From the NCBI GenBank assembly GCA_051453625.1, contig JBOZIK010000001.1, positions 282,887,535-282,951,534 of the forward strand: a stretch of 64,000 bases of DNA, in the 5' to 3' direction. The DNA comes from Welwitschia mirabilis. Lineage: Eukaryota; Gnetophyta; Gnetopsida; Welwitschiales. The stretch's first letter is position 1, and the number at the start of each line of letters is the position of its first letter. The translations under genes and the position numbers were made by a program. Positions 44,142 to 54,903 of this stretch are shown here, one piece after another. Below the pieces are notes generated by a model that saw only the letters and a list, made by a program, of their open reading frames with translations, did no database searches and was not told the DNA's origin.

Positions 44142-45300
44142 ACTCTAAAGTCAACTAGCAGAGATGATGAGAACTATGATCCAATAAGATAGCCAAGAAA
44201 AATAATGCAAATGAAAGATGTAGGTATATTAGAGACCCTCATGAATATGATCTAGATGAATGAATAGGAAATGGAGTTAAAATAGTAGTAGAAGAGGACA
44301 ATTTTACAAATGATGAAGTCACTCTTGAAAAGGTGGTGAAGGAACAAATATTTTCTGAATTGATGAATGAATTAAAGTAAGGATTACATATCATTCTTAC
44401 ATCACCTCATTCACAAGGAGAATCTTTTCAAACAGTTCAGATAAAAAGGCCTAAAAATAAAGTTGGGAATATGATGGAGAATTAAAACCTTTAAATCATA
44501 ATACCCATTGGCTAGAAGATTTAAGTCCCATTGATCCTACAGCCTTACAAGAATCAAATAAAGTAAGAAACATAAATATTACATTAATACCCACTATTGA
44601 GGGTAAGAAATTAGAAGAACCCTTCTACATCTAAGCTTATTTGATGCCTGTTGTAAACCTAATTATCTTGACTCATAATTTCACCTTCTAAGATCTTAAA
44701 AGGAGATACTTAGCTATGTATCATAGGAATCTGAATCATGCCCTTAGTTTATGGAAAACCCTTCATGATTTCCTAGCCAAATTTCAACCCATGAGAATGA
44801 TTGAAGACCTAAGAGAATAAATTTTGAATATTAAACAAAGAGATAATGAAAGATTTCATGAATTCATGGATAGGTATAACATATTATTAGCTAAATGTAC
44901 TAACGATGGCATCACATCTAGGGAACAACTCAAAGCTTTACTTAGAGTATTTCAGAGTCAAATTTTAAAGGAATTAGACTTGTTATGTAGAGGAAGCATC
45001 AAGAAAAGAATGTTCAAGAAGTAAGAGAAGCCATTACTCAGTTTTATAACATGACTTAAGGATAGGAATAGGAAAATTAAAAAAAGAAAAAGGTAAATGA
45101 AGTATGTATCCTAGAAGCATATGATAGTGTATATAGTTCAAAACATATTAGTCTTATGGAAGAAGTAGCTAAAAACATGACTAATAACATGGTAGAAAAA
45201 TTTCATCAGTCAGTTATATAACAATTTAATAAGTTAGAAGGACTTATATGTGAATATTGTAGGGAAGATAATCATGAAGAAGCATAATTTTCTTAGATAC
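44142..45300 (+). pseudogene. gag relic of element 3
   Basis: The capsid domain is clear around 44690-45030. An open stretch at 44824-45024 holds R-D-N-E-R-F-H-E-F-M-D-R-Y-N-I-L and L-L-R-V-F-Q-S-Q-I, with F-L-A-K-F-Q-P-M-R upstream in the same frame. These fit the plant retrotransposon gag domain. A residual zinc knuckle C-E-Y-C-R-E-D-N-H-E-E is at about 45248-45280, its last Cys lost. Stops and frameshifts precede and follow. Confidence 0.7.
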
Positions 45301-45958
45301 AAGACTTTATTCAATGGTTGGATATTAATATATTAGATTTAAATTTAGGAAATCAACCTCAAACTAGAAAGAAACTATATCCTTACTAAAGTAGAAAATG
45401 GGAAGGTAAAATAGAAAGGCCTATACAAAGATATGTTAATTCAAACAAGCAAGAACAATATGATTATTATAGGAATTAGAAAAATAGAGATTCAAAGGAC
45501 ATAAGAGAAAAATTAGAAATAGAAAAAAGGAAGGAAAAATTCCTACTTAGTCTCAATTAACCCCTAGAGAAGAAACAAGTAAAGAAGTAACTACTAGAAG
45601 TGGAAAACAGATAATGACATATTAATCATAGAGAAAGAACACAAATTTAAGTAACCCTATAGATAATAAAAAGGAAGATACTAAGAAAAAAATAGTAGAT
45701 GATGCCTTAATGAATGCTTTATCTTTTATAATGAGAAGTAAACAAATAGAACATCCAAATATTGAAAAACATATAGTATATTTAATGAAAATTTTAGAAG
45801 ATATAAATATATCATTATCTTTTTTAAATTAATTAAAATACATACCTAGGTACTATAAATAAATTAAGATCATGTGTTTAAAATAGAAGAGAAAAAATAA
45901 AAGCAAGAAGAAAAAACAATTTAAAATTATAAGAAAGAATCAAGTTTCTTGGGCTTTC
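45301..45958 (+). other. gag-PR linker of element 3
   Basis: A lysine/asparagine-rich stretch with stops. There is no recognisable domain beyond its position between nucleocapsid and protease. Confidence 0.5.
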
Positions 45959-46438
45959 ATGCAAGTTCTTCAAAATAAACAACATGAAAAGTATAGTAAC
46001 CTTGGAACACCTAAGATAGATATAAAAATTAAAGGAAAGTTCAAATTAGAAGTGCTTGTGGATCTAGGAGTAAGCATCAATGTTATGACCTATAAATCTT
46101 ATGAAGAATTGGTAATGCCAAAACTAACACCTTACCAAGGAAAAGTGTACTTAGCAAATGTCTCAATAGTCATACTAGAAGGAGTTATAAAGGATATACC
46201 CATTAAACTCTAAGGTTTTATCTACTTGATATATTCATTTATGATGAAGACTCAAGGAGATTACCATGTAGCAATTTTAGGAAGACCTTGGATGGCTACT
46301 GTAGATTCTACTATTTATTTTAGGAGAAGGGTAATGGAAATTAATCTAAGAGATCTTAAAAAAGAAATCAAACTTTTGATCAAATGGTTGTTGAAGAGAT
46401 GGTACAGAACACAAAATCTAGAGCCAATGCAATTCTAA
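45959..46438 (+). pseudogene. Aspartic protease relic of element 3
   Basis: The open stretch 45959-46213 carries L-E-V-L-V-D-L-G-V-S-I-N-V-M-T-Y, with the usual D-L-G-A-S changed to D-L-G-V-S. After one stop, 46226-46438 carries D-Y-H-V-A-I-L-G-R-P-W-M-A-T-V-D, the standard second protease landmark. The two stretches are in different frames. Nearly the whole fold is represented, so this is the best-preserved protease in the window. Confidence 0.8.
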
Positions 46439-46639
46439 CATAGGAAGTTAGTTTTATGTTAAATAAATAAAATACAAAAAAAGTATGCAGAGGAAGATTT
46501 AATAGCTCAAGAAATAGAAACTTCTTTACTTAATGAATGGTTATAGTATATCAAAGTAGCTCTAAATAGATCTTTAATCATAAAAAGTTATTTAACTCAT
46601 TCTCAAAAAATAAAGCTTAAAAGGATGTTGATAAAAAGA

Positions 46640-47000
46640 AAAAAATATTTAACTTGGGATCATATAGATATTAAAGGAGTAGATCCAAAAATATGTCAAC
46701 ATAGAATTTATTTAGATATCTTTATCAAACCGAGTAAGCAACAAAAAAGAAGATGTAACCCATACATATAGGAGATAATTAAATAAGAAATTTGTAAACT
46801 CTTAGATGTGGAATTCATTTTTTCTATATCTAATTCAAAATAAGCTAGTCCTATCATGGTTGTGCTAAAGAAAGGAAATAAATGGAGAGTATGTATAGAC
46901 TTTTGAATGTTGATTACTACAACTTATAAGGATCATTTTCCCCTTTCATTTATAGATCAAGTTTTAGAAAGAGTATATAGACATTAATACTATATTTTTT
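46640..47000 (+). pseudogene. Reverse transcriptase N-terminal relic of element 3
   Basis: Shows T-W-D-H-I-D-I-K-G-V-D-P-K-I-C-Q-H-R-I, I-K-P-S-K-Q-Q-K-R-R-C-N-P, then S-P-I-M-V-V-L-K-K-G-N-K-W-R-V-C-I-D-F and F-P-L-S-F-I-D-Q-V-L-E-R-V. The catalytic Y-x-D-D region falls in the following gap. Stops are present. Confidence 0.8.
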
Positions 47001-47253
47001 NNNNNNNNNNNNNNNNNNNNNNNNNNNNNNNNNNNNNNNNNNNNNNNNNNNNNNNNNNNNNNNNNNNNNNNNNNNNNNNNNNNNNNNNNNNNNNNNNNNN
47101 NNNNNNNNNNNNNNNNNNNNNNNNNNNNNNNNNNNNNNNNNNNNNNNNNNNNNNNNNNNNNNNNNNNNNNNNNNNNNNNNNNNNNNNNNNNNNNNNNNNN
47201 NNNNNNNNNNNNNNNNNNNNNNNNNNNNNNNNNNNNNNNNNNNNNNNNNNNNN
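47001..47253. other. Assembly gap (253 N) across the RT core of element 3
   Basis: Family RT lengths predict about 75-85 residues missing between D-Q-V-L-E-R-V and the C-L-M-V-I-E-G-I-V-L-G-H segment, consistent with 253 N. Confidence 0.9.
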
Positions 47254-47990
47254 AGAGAGATGTGAAGAAAAACATCTTAGACTGAGCTAGTCAAAAAGTT
47301 GTCTTATGGTGATAGAAGGCATAGTGCTAGGACATAGGATATCTCAAAAAAGAATTAAAACGATTGAATAAAAAATAAAATCTATTAAAGATATTTCACC
47401 CCTAACTAATCTAAGAGAATTAAGATCTTTCCTGTGACATGTGGGATATCACAAAAAATTCATATTCAACTTTAGTAAAATTGATAAACTTTGAGTAATC
47501 TTTTACAAAAGGATATGAAATATGGCTAGACTGATGAATGTCAAAATGCTTACCAAACCTTAAAGGATAAACTTTTATAAACACCTATCTTGTAAGGATC
47601 AAATTAGATAAGACCATTTTACATTATGACTAACACATCTAGTAGTGCTATGAAAGTAGTTCTAGGGGAAAAAATGAAGATAATAAATCTTATGTCATTG
47701 CTTATATTAAGAAGAACTTCAAACCAACTTAACAAAACTACACAGTAATAGAGAAAGAGTTGTTAGCAGTGGTGATGGCATTATAGAAATTCAGGCATTA
47801 TATTTTAAGTTACAAAATAAGGTTCATATAAACCATAGTGCTATTAGATTTTTGATGAGCAAAAAAGAAGAAAACTCAAGAATTATGAGATGAATACTAT
47901 TAATGTAGGAGTTTGACTTAAAAATTATTGATAAGAAAGGGACAAAAAATTTGGTAACAGATCACCTCACTAGGTTAGAATTTCCAAATG
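47254..47990 (+). pseudogene. RT C-terminus and RNase H relic of element 3
   Basis: RT end: C-L-M-V-I-E-G-I-V-L-G-H-R-I-S (47290-47350) and L-R-E-L-R-S-F-L. RNase H: N-Y-T-V-I-E-K-E-L-L-A-V-V-M-A-L (47737-47785), H-Y-I-L-S-Y-K-I, then frame-disrupted counterparts of D-H-S-A-I-R-F-L-M-S-K-K and L-Q-E-F-D-L-K-I-I-D-K-K-G, ending L-V-T-D-H-L-T-R-L-E (47952-47980). The E-K-E-L catalytic-region landmark is intact. Confidence 0.75.
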
Positions 47991-48011
47991 AAGAATAAAT
48001 AAACATAGGGG

Positions 48012-49340
48012 ATGATTTACCATATGAACATGTTTTTAGAGATAAAAACAAATCCACGGTATGCTGATATGGCCAAATTTATTATGGGTAAAAAATTACC
48101 ATCTTTTATAAATTACTATGAAAGAAAAAGATTATTAAGAAAATCTAGAGATTATATTTGGCATGATAAGATTTTATTTAGAAAATCTAAATATCATGTT
48201 ATTCGAAGATGTATAGAATAAAACCTATAAGGTGAGATCTTAAAGAAAACTCATGAAGGAGAAGGAAAAAGAGACTGTAGTGCAAGAAGAATAGGGATGA
48301 AAAATTCTCCATATGGGGTACTACTGGCCCATCATATTTAAAGATTCAAATGCTTAATTCAAGGTTGTACTAAGTGTCAAAGATAAGTTGCGTTTAGCCA
48401 AAGATTAGAAATGCCATAATAATGGATTCAATCAATTAAACCTTTTGATATTTGGGAATAAATTTTATTGGACCTATCAATCCTTCATCCTTTAAAAAAA
48501 GATATATTTTGATCCGTGTTGATTACTTTACTAAATGAGATAAGGCTGAGGCTATCTCTTATTGTTAATTTCAAACTATAATTAACTTTTTCCTTAGAAA
48601 TATTATCTATTAGTTTGAAGCCCATTGAAGTCTTATATCTGATAGAGGAACCCATTTTACTAGTGAAGTCTTCAAGTAACTTTTGACCAAATTCAGAATC
48701 CACCACAAATCCTCTACTACCTATCATCTTTAATCTAATGGTGAAGCTAAAGTGACTAATAGATAATTAAATATAATATTAAAAAATTCATAAATACTAA
48801 GAAAACAGATTAGGTTGATAAATTAAATAAAGCTCTGTGGACTTATAAAATACCTTGAAAACTACCACAAGGTTTACTCCATATGAATTAGTCTATGTAA
48901 AAAGGGCTATTTTGTCAATTAAATTTACAATAAAAACATTTAAATTAACTAAATAATTAAAATGTTACTAGGATATAGCTCAAAAACAATGGATATAAAA
49001 CATGAATGTTTTAGATGAAAATAGAAAAGAAGCTCTTTTACGTAAATAACTTATACAATAGAAAACTAAAATATATCATGATAATAAATTTTTTAAAAAA
49101 AATTAATATAGAAGATTCTATATTAATCTATAATCCTAAGAAAATCCATTCAAAACAAAAATATGAACAAAATTGACTGGGACCCTAAACCATAACAAAA
49201 ATTCTAGAAAATGGAGCCATTGAAGTATATGATCCTCATGAAAAATTAACTTATCAAGTTAGTGGATCATAAATTAGTGCTAAACTATTTAGGAAATCCT
49301 TATAGGATGGAAGAAATACTTTTACTCTACCACTAAAATA
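48012..49340 (+). pseudogene. Integrase relic of element 3
   Basis: The open stretch 48012-48221 carries Y-A-D-M-A-K-F-I-M-G-K-K-L-P and I-R-R-C-I-E, the usual entry to IN. Zinc-domain end G-C-T-K-C-Q-R is at 48364-48385. The core has P-F-D-I-W-E and, frame-shifted, the R-V-D-Y-F-T-K segment near 48510. The C-terminal half shows T-P-Y-E-L-V-Y, A-I-L-S-I-K-F-T-I-K-T, N-V-L-D-E-N-R-K-E-A-L-L-R and finally E-N-G-A-I-E-V-Y-D-P-H-E-K-L-T-Y (49200-49260). All regions are represented but with many stops. Confidence 0.75.
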
Positions 49341-49549
49341 AAATTTTCTAGATTAAATAATAAAGACCGTGTCATTTCTTTAAAGATTATTCAAACTACC
49401 AATTTACTAGGTTATTCAAAGTTAATTTAATGATTATAATTTAAGAAGCTAACTTAGTAAGTTTTCAATGGGGGATTATGTATTATCTTTATTAAGAAGA
49501 TTAAGGATACGTGTTCCATTATATGGCAGAATATCTTCTATTAAAAGAA

Positions 49550-49722
49550 CATCATAATGTTCTATTGCAAGTGCACCAGAGCAAATATTCTAGAGAGGGG
49601 CGCTTGGCAGTGCAATATGGTAGCTGTGAGAACTCCACTAATGGGTCAGTTAGTCATATATACATATATATACACTGTGGGTCCTTACTACTTTAATAGT
49701 GGTTGCACTCTCCTTATTGTGG
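49550..49722 (+). repeat. Post-integrase conserved block, copy 5 (in a different element)
   Basis: Contains GAGAGGGGCGCTTGGCAGTG and TGGTAGCTGTGAGAACTCCA, matching the family-1 blocks, although element 3 otherwise differs in LTR, PBS and pol. It starts about 210 bp after IN. A short TATACATATATATACA insert sits in the middle. The two small plus-strand ORFs here are chance. Confidence 0.8.
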
Positions 49723-52700
49723 TTAATTTAAAATGTAAAAAATAAAAGCTTAAGGAATAGTTTCTTCCCAAGAGTCATCTAAGATACATCTAGTTACCAA
49801 AGCTACAATTCTATCATAACTTATCTTAAAAAAAGAGATCAAGAGAGACAAGAAACTAGAAGAAAAATATTCTAGTCTATGATGGAATGTGTGTTCAAAT
49901 ATTTTCTTTTAAATAGCATTCACAATCATTAAGTTTTTTTAAAGTAAATAAAAAGCTTTAAAGTTTTAAAATCATTTCGCATTATCTTAATAATTTAGTA
50001 AATTGTTTATTTTGAGTTCCATGTAATGGAATCGATATGCCTATAATGAACTAAAAATAGTTAAAAGAGAAATTTATTTAAAACAAAAATTAAAAGTTTT
50101 ATTAAGATAAAAATTTTATTACATCTAATTATAGAAATAATAGTGAAAACATTTTCCAAGTTACTAAGCAAATAAATCAACCAACTAAAGCAACTAAATT
50201 ATTAAAGTGGCTAGAAAATATTTTCTTCTTCTTAAAATACCTAGTCTTAGAAGATGATTTCATAGAATTATTACCTAAGGGTAGTAGATGCATCTTCACT
50301 TAGGAACTCAGATAACATACTAATATCTTATGAATGGGCTCGCTAAAAGTTTTTGTAAGCCTTAGTGTTCCATATTATTTTCTCTATGTTATCTTTATCA
50401 AAAACTAATGCAACAAGACTAATCACAGGATTTATGCCTTAAAGCTAATTAACCCTTTTTTCTAACACTTACATTTGCCCAGTTAATGGACTCAAAAAAA
50501 CAACATAAGCCAAGTTCCCATAATTGAGTTGTTAATAAAGCTTTTCAGTTCTCACCCTCAGGTGCTTTCCCATTAAGTGATGGATCAAGATGACACCATT
50601 TTTAAAATGATCCTTTCTAGCCTTAGTATGAATGAATCTAAGGTATCCAAGACCTTAGCATTCAATTTGTAATCACTAGAAGAACTTCTGTACCTCATTT
50701 TCTAACCTAACTAAAATTTGAGGTGACTGGGGGTCTACACTACTAATGCATATGTCTACTATGTGGAACATAAATTGAATAGATAATGTTTTACCTTTTT
50801 AACACCCAAGGTAGCAATGGGAGATTAAGGGAAATTGAAGTCATAAAGATTAACTAAGAAAAGATAATAAGGATTATAAGATGATTAAATGGAGGAGTTA
50901 CAAAGCTTAGGTGGAGAATGATGAATGATTAGAATGAAAGAATGAGGTTTATATCATAAGTCTTAGTAGTATATTTGACAAGTGTGATTTGTATTAAGTT
51001 ATCTAGTGCACACATGTTCAATATTGAAGTAAAGGATTATGTGGAAACTATATACCTATTATATCTAATAGCTAAAGCGTGCCAAGTATCAGCAATAATA
51101 TTAAAGCAAGATAGGAATTGAGGAATTCCAGGATAACCGAGGTTTAATTTGAAGTCAAAACTTTAGATTGATTTATGATCAGTTTAGTTTTTCTTGAGCT
51201 GCATTATATTATAGGGACCCACCAAACTTTGTCATCATTAATTGCATTTCCAAGTGATTAGCAAAACCCTATAAATTCTTTTAATTGAAAGAAGATATTT
51301 CAACCATGTTTAATAATGCAGAAAAGAATTTTATTTATTTTAAGGGAAAATAGAAAGTGGAAGTTATCTATGTTTCCCCTCTAATAAGATATTATCATAA
51401 GATAGGCCTTGAAATTAAGTTTATTTAGTTGACTAATATTGACTTAGAGCTAAGAGTTTAAATCAAATTTTAAGCCAACTTAATAAACCTAGAGACTATA
51501 CATGCATAAAACCACATTACCTAGTTGATCAACACTAATGCAAAGATAAACTTTGATAAATTTTAGACCAAACCACTATGATGAAAGTCTAAAGTATCAA
51601 AAAAAAATTATTGAATTAGCTTAAAGTCAAAACTTTGATTCATATCTCATGTTAACTTAATTATCTTCTTGCATTCTAAAAACCTATAAAAAAATAAATA
51701 TTACCTGGTTAATTGACGTCAACTTGAAATTATAACTTTGATTTGGATTTCAAGCCAAGTCACTGAGATGTAAGTTCAAGAAGTTACCTAATACCAACAC
51801 AAAGCTAAAGATTTGGATTAGATTTTGAGTTAACTTCACTTTCTTAAACTTGCTTCTAAAGAAAGGGTCTTCTTCCTAATGACCCTAATCAACTTTTAAC
51901 TATAAATATTTCATATGAGTTCACTTTTTCTATTCTTACTTACTTCATTATGATAAGTGATTAGAATTCGAAGGACCTATTAAACTATTTAGACTGATTT
52001 CATAACCTACTTAATGATCCTGATCAAAAACTTAAGAGTTCTCAATGATCCTCATTGAATCTAGTATTGTGAAGAGCAGTCCCACTTAAAATATGGAATT
52101 CCATTTATTAAACATTTCACTTAATATTTTTCTCGACTACCCCCTTCTCATACTTGAGAACCCTCATTATGATGTTAGTTCCATGTTGTCTAAACCATGT
52201 CAACATTTGCAACATTAATTTCAAGTCAGTAGATTTTCCTATTATTCACCTTACCGATGTTTCATTCTATTTTCCAGAATCAACAATGTACAAAATAGTT
52301 CTAGTTCCATCTATTTCATTTTCAGTAAAAATTCTTGTTTACTCTTTATACATGCAAATTTAATATAACAATAAGTATGAGTTTTTGCCTGTTTTAAGTG
52401 GGAAACAGGTTAATAAATTTTACTTTCACTCTTCCAATTTACTTTGTGATGCTTAAGTGCTCTTTTGTGTTTAAGCTCTTGAGTAACAATGGAATACCTT
52501 CATGAAAAAATATTAGGTATGGCCAATATTTTAATTCTAGAATTCTAGAAAATGTTGAGTTTAACATGAAAGAAGATTTTAATACACTTTTATGCACTTT
52601 TAATTTGTGAAAATGATGTTTTTTATTCTTAGGAAGAAAATTTTTCCTTAGTAAGTTGTTTTTTGAAGGTTATTTATTAATAGCTTTCTTTTCAAAGCAT

Positions 52701-52794
52701 ATTTTTCTATACTTAACTCAATAATTATGAAAATTTTACAAAATATAGGGTTATATCTTCATTGAATTTTACATAAGTTCTTTAAGACCTCTAC
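49723..52794 (+). other. Long 3' region of element 3
   Basis: About 3 kb without a convincing ORF. A long segment between IN and 3' LTR fits Athila/Tat/Ogre elements. The 69-codon ORF at 52154-52363 is not recognised. A separate repeat nested here cannot be excluded. Confidence 0.5.
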
Positions 52795-53004
52795 TTGACT
52801 GAATTCAAACAAAGGATTGTTGAGCTAGGGTGGTATGAATGGCTCACTCTAAACAACAAAGTCTGCTTTGAATCTATCTATGAATTTTACAAGAATTTAA
52901 GAATAAATGATGTCAAAGATGTGCTAGAAATAATGGCAGAAAATAAGAGAATAGTAATTATCCAAGAAAAATATCAAAGAAAAATGTTAACTTCCTTGGA
53001 ATAG
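52795..53004 (+). pseudogene. Small ORF resembling plant retroelement accessory protein N-terminus
   Basis: A 69-codon open frame. The segment Q-R-I-V-E-L-G-W-Y-E-W-L followed by I-Y-E-F-Y-K-N-L resembles the 'GW..L ... V-R-E-F-Y-A-N-L' start of the putative plant transposon protein domain found in Athila/Tat/Ogre elements outside gag-pol. It ends about 180 bp before the PPT. Truncated compared with that domain. The family assignment is from memory of the motif and is tentative. Confidence 0.4.
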
Positions 53005-53099
53005 GGAAAAAAATTTTCCTAATTAGCTAGGAAGATGGAGGAATCAAAATTTAGTGAGGAGAACATTTTTTTTTTTTTAAAGAAGAAAAGTAAAATGAT

Positions 53100-53150
53100 C
53101 AGTCTCTCTTCCACCCCCTTCCTCTCTCTCTTTTTCTCTCTCTCTATTTT
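53100..53150 (+). repeat. CT-rich low-complexity tract before the PPT
   Basis: Runs of CTCTCTCT and TTTCTCTC upstream of the polypurine tract of element 3. Simple sequence, probably polymorphic. Confidence 0.7.
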
Positions 53151-53183
53151 TGTATATATTTGTTTGTTAAAGGACTAATAAAA

Positions 53184-53201
53184 CCTTGAGCTTGGGGGAA
53201 C
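53184..53201 (+). other. Polypurine tract of element 3
   Basis: CCTTGAGCTTGGGGGAAC directly before the 3' LTR start TAATGATGATTAATTTTG. Confidence 0.65.
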
Positions 53202-54903
53202 TAATGATGATTAATTTTGATGTAAACTTTACTTATTAATGAATTGTTTTCATTTTCATAATTATGCATTTTAGATAACAATAGATGTTTTTCTTTATGT
53301 AATTACTAATTAATATATCAGTTAGTGAATATGCTAGTGGGTTAGTATATATATTTTTTTATTATTTTGTTACAAATATAAAATGCCATTTGGCATGAAG
53401 ACGAGAGAGAAGGCTAAGGTGGTGGAAAAGCAATAACAACCTCAACTATAAACCTATCCTAAAAAGCAAAGAAAAGAGACAAAAAAACAGATAGGGGTAT
53501 AAGAAAGGGATCATCACCATGATCTTTTTGGTAAAAACCTCTAGGAATAGACTCAATAAAAAGGTTAAGAATGGGAGCTTTAGCTATCCTGCAAAGGGTA
53601 CAATAGCATCTCTCATACTATAAAGTGTTACTTGAAAAAAGAAATACAACCATTAGTGTATCTTACATAACAATTAGTATTTCAATATTAAGCTAAAAAG
53701 CATATTTTGAGTATTATTTTGTGCATGTTCTATTACTTGAAAAAGTAATACTATNNNNNNNNNNNNNNNNNNNNNNNNNNNNNNNNNNNNNNNNNNNNNN
53801 NNNNNNNNNNNNNNNNNNNNNNNNNNNNNNNNNNNNNNNNNNNNNNNNNNNNNNNNNNNNNNNNNNNNNNNNNNNNNNNNNNNNNNNNNNNNNNNNNNNN
53901 NNNNNNNNNNNNNNNNNNNNNNNNNNNNNNNNNNNNNNNNNNNNNNNNNNNNNNNNNNNNNNNNNNNNNNNNNNNNNNNNNNNNNNNNNNNNNNNNNNNN
54001 NNNNNNNNNNNNNNNNNNNNNNNNNNNNNNNNNNNNNNNNNNNNNNNNNNNNNNNNNNNNNNNNNNNNNNNNNNNNNNNNNNNNNNNNNNNNNNNNNNNN
54101 NNNNNNNNNNNNNNNNNNNNNNNNNNNNNNNNNNNNNNNNNNNNNNNNNNNNNNNNNNNNNNNNNNNNNNNNNNNNNNNNNNNNNNNNNNNNNNNNNNNN
54201 NNNNNNNNNNNNNNNNNNNNNNNNNNNNNNNNNNNNNNNNNNNNNNNNNNNNNNNNNNNNNNNNNNNNNNNNNNNNNNNNNNNNNNNNNNNNNNNNNNNN
54301 NNNNNNNNNNNNNNNNNNNNNNNNNNNNNNNNNNNNNNNNNNNNNNNNNNNNNNNNNNNNNNNNNNNNNNNNNNNNNNNNNNNNNNNNNNNNNNNNNNNN
54401 NNNNNNNNNNNNNNNNNNNNNNNNNNNNNNNNNNNNNNNNNNNNNNNNNNNNNNNNNNNNNNNNNNNNNNNNNNNNNNNNNNNNNNNNNNNNNNNNNNNN
54501 NNNNNNNNNNNNNNTACTATTTCTATTTTCTCCTATTTGTGTAGTTGAACATAAACAAGGATAATTAATAGTTTTTAGAAATAAGTATTCTTTAGCATCT
54601 CATCTAATTTCTATCCCATTTTACTACTTTCTTCATTTCCTCCTATTGTAGTATATGTACATAACAACTTAGCAGTAATAAATCGATCTGATACTTCAAG
54701 TGACTTCATCATGATATAATCATAATGATGCATTTTGAACTAAATGGTTAAATCTCAACTATTTAGTAATCCTTTAATTATTTTTATTTAATGATATGAG
54801 TTTATTTTAGGTTAACAATAGCATAGTTTCTACATTTTCTAGCATAGTCTTCTAGTATTTTGTAATATTTTTTGCGTTTATTTCACCACATAAGCATCCA
54901 TCA
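53202..54903 (+). repeat. 3' LTR of element 3
   Basis: Colinear with 42352-44119, ending ATAAGCATCCATCA. 942 bp are visible plus a 760-N gap placed where the 5' LTR is continuous, so the true length is near 0.95 kb. Confidence 0.85.
53755..54514. other. Assembly gap (760 N) inside 3' LTR of element 3
   Basis: Left flank ends AAAGTAATACTAT and right flank begins TACTATTTCTATT. In the 5' LTR (about 43724-43745) these are one continuous sequence with TACTAT shared, so the gap may be zero or slightly negative. Confidence 0.9.

Larger units (their letters stand above)
42352..54903 (+). mobile_element. Element 3: Tat/Ogre-like Ty3/gypsy element, full structure but dead
   Basis: 5' LTR (42352-44119), PBS (44123), gag (44470-45300), PR (45959-46213), RT (46640-47000), gap, RNase H (47254-47990), IN (48012-49340), post-IN block (49550-49722), a long 3' region with a small ORF (52795-53001), PPT (53184-53201), 3' LTR (53202-54903). 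The D-L-G-V-S-I-N-V-M protease and the integrase C-terminus (T-P-Y-E-L-V-Y, later E-N-G-A-I-E-V-Y-D) are of the Athila/Tat branch but distinct from family 1. The flanking bases TTAGG and CCAAG do not match, so no target duplication is evident. Confidence 0.8.
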
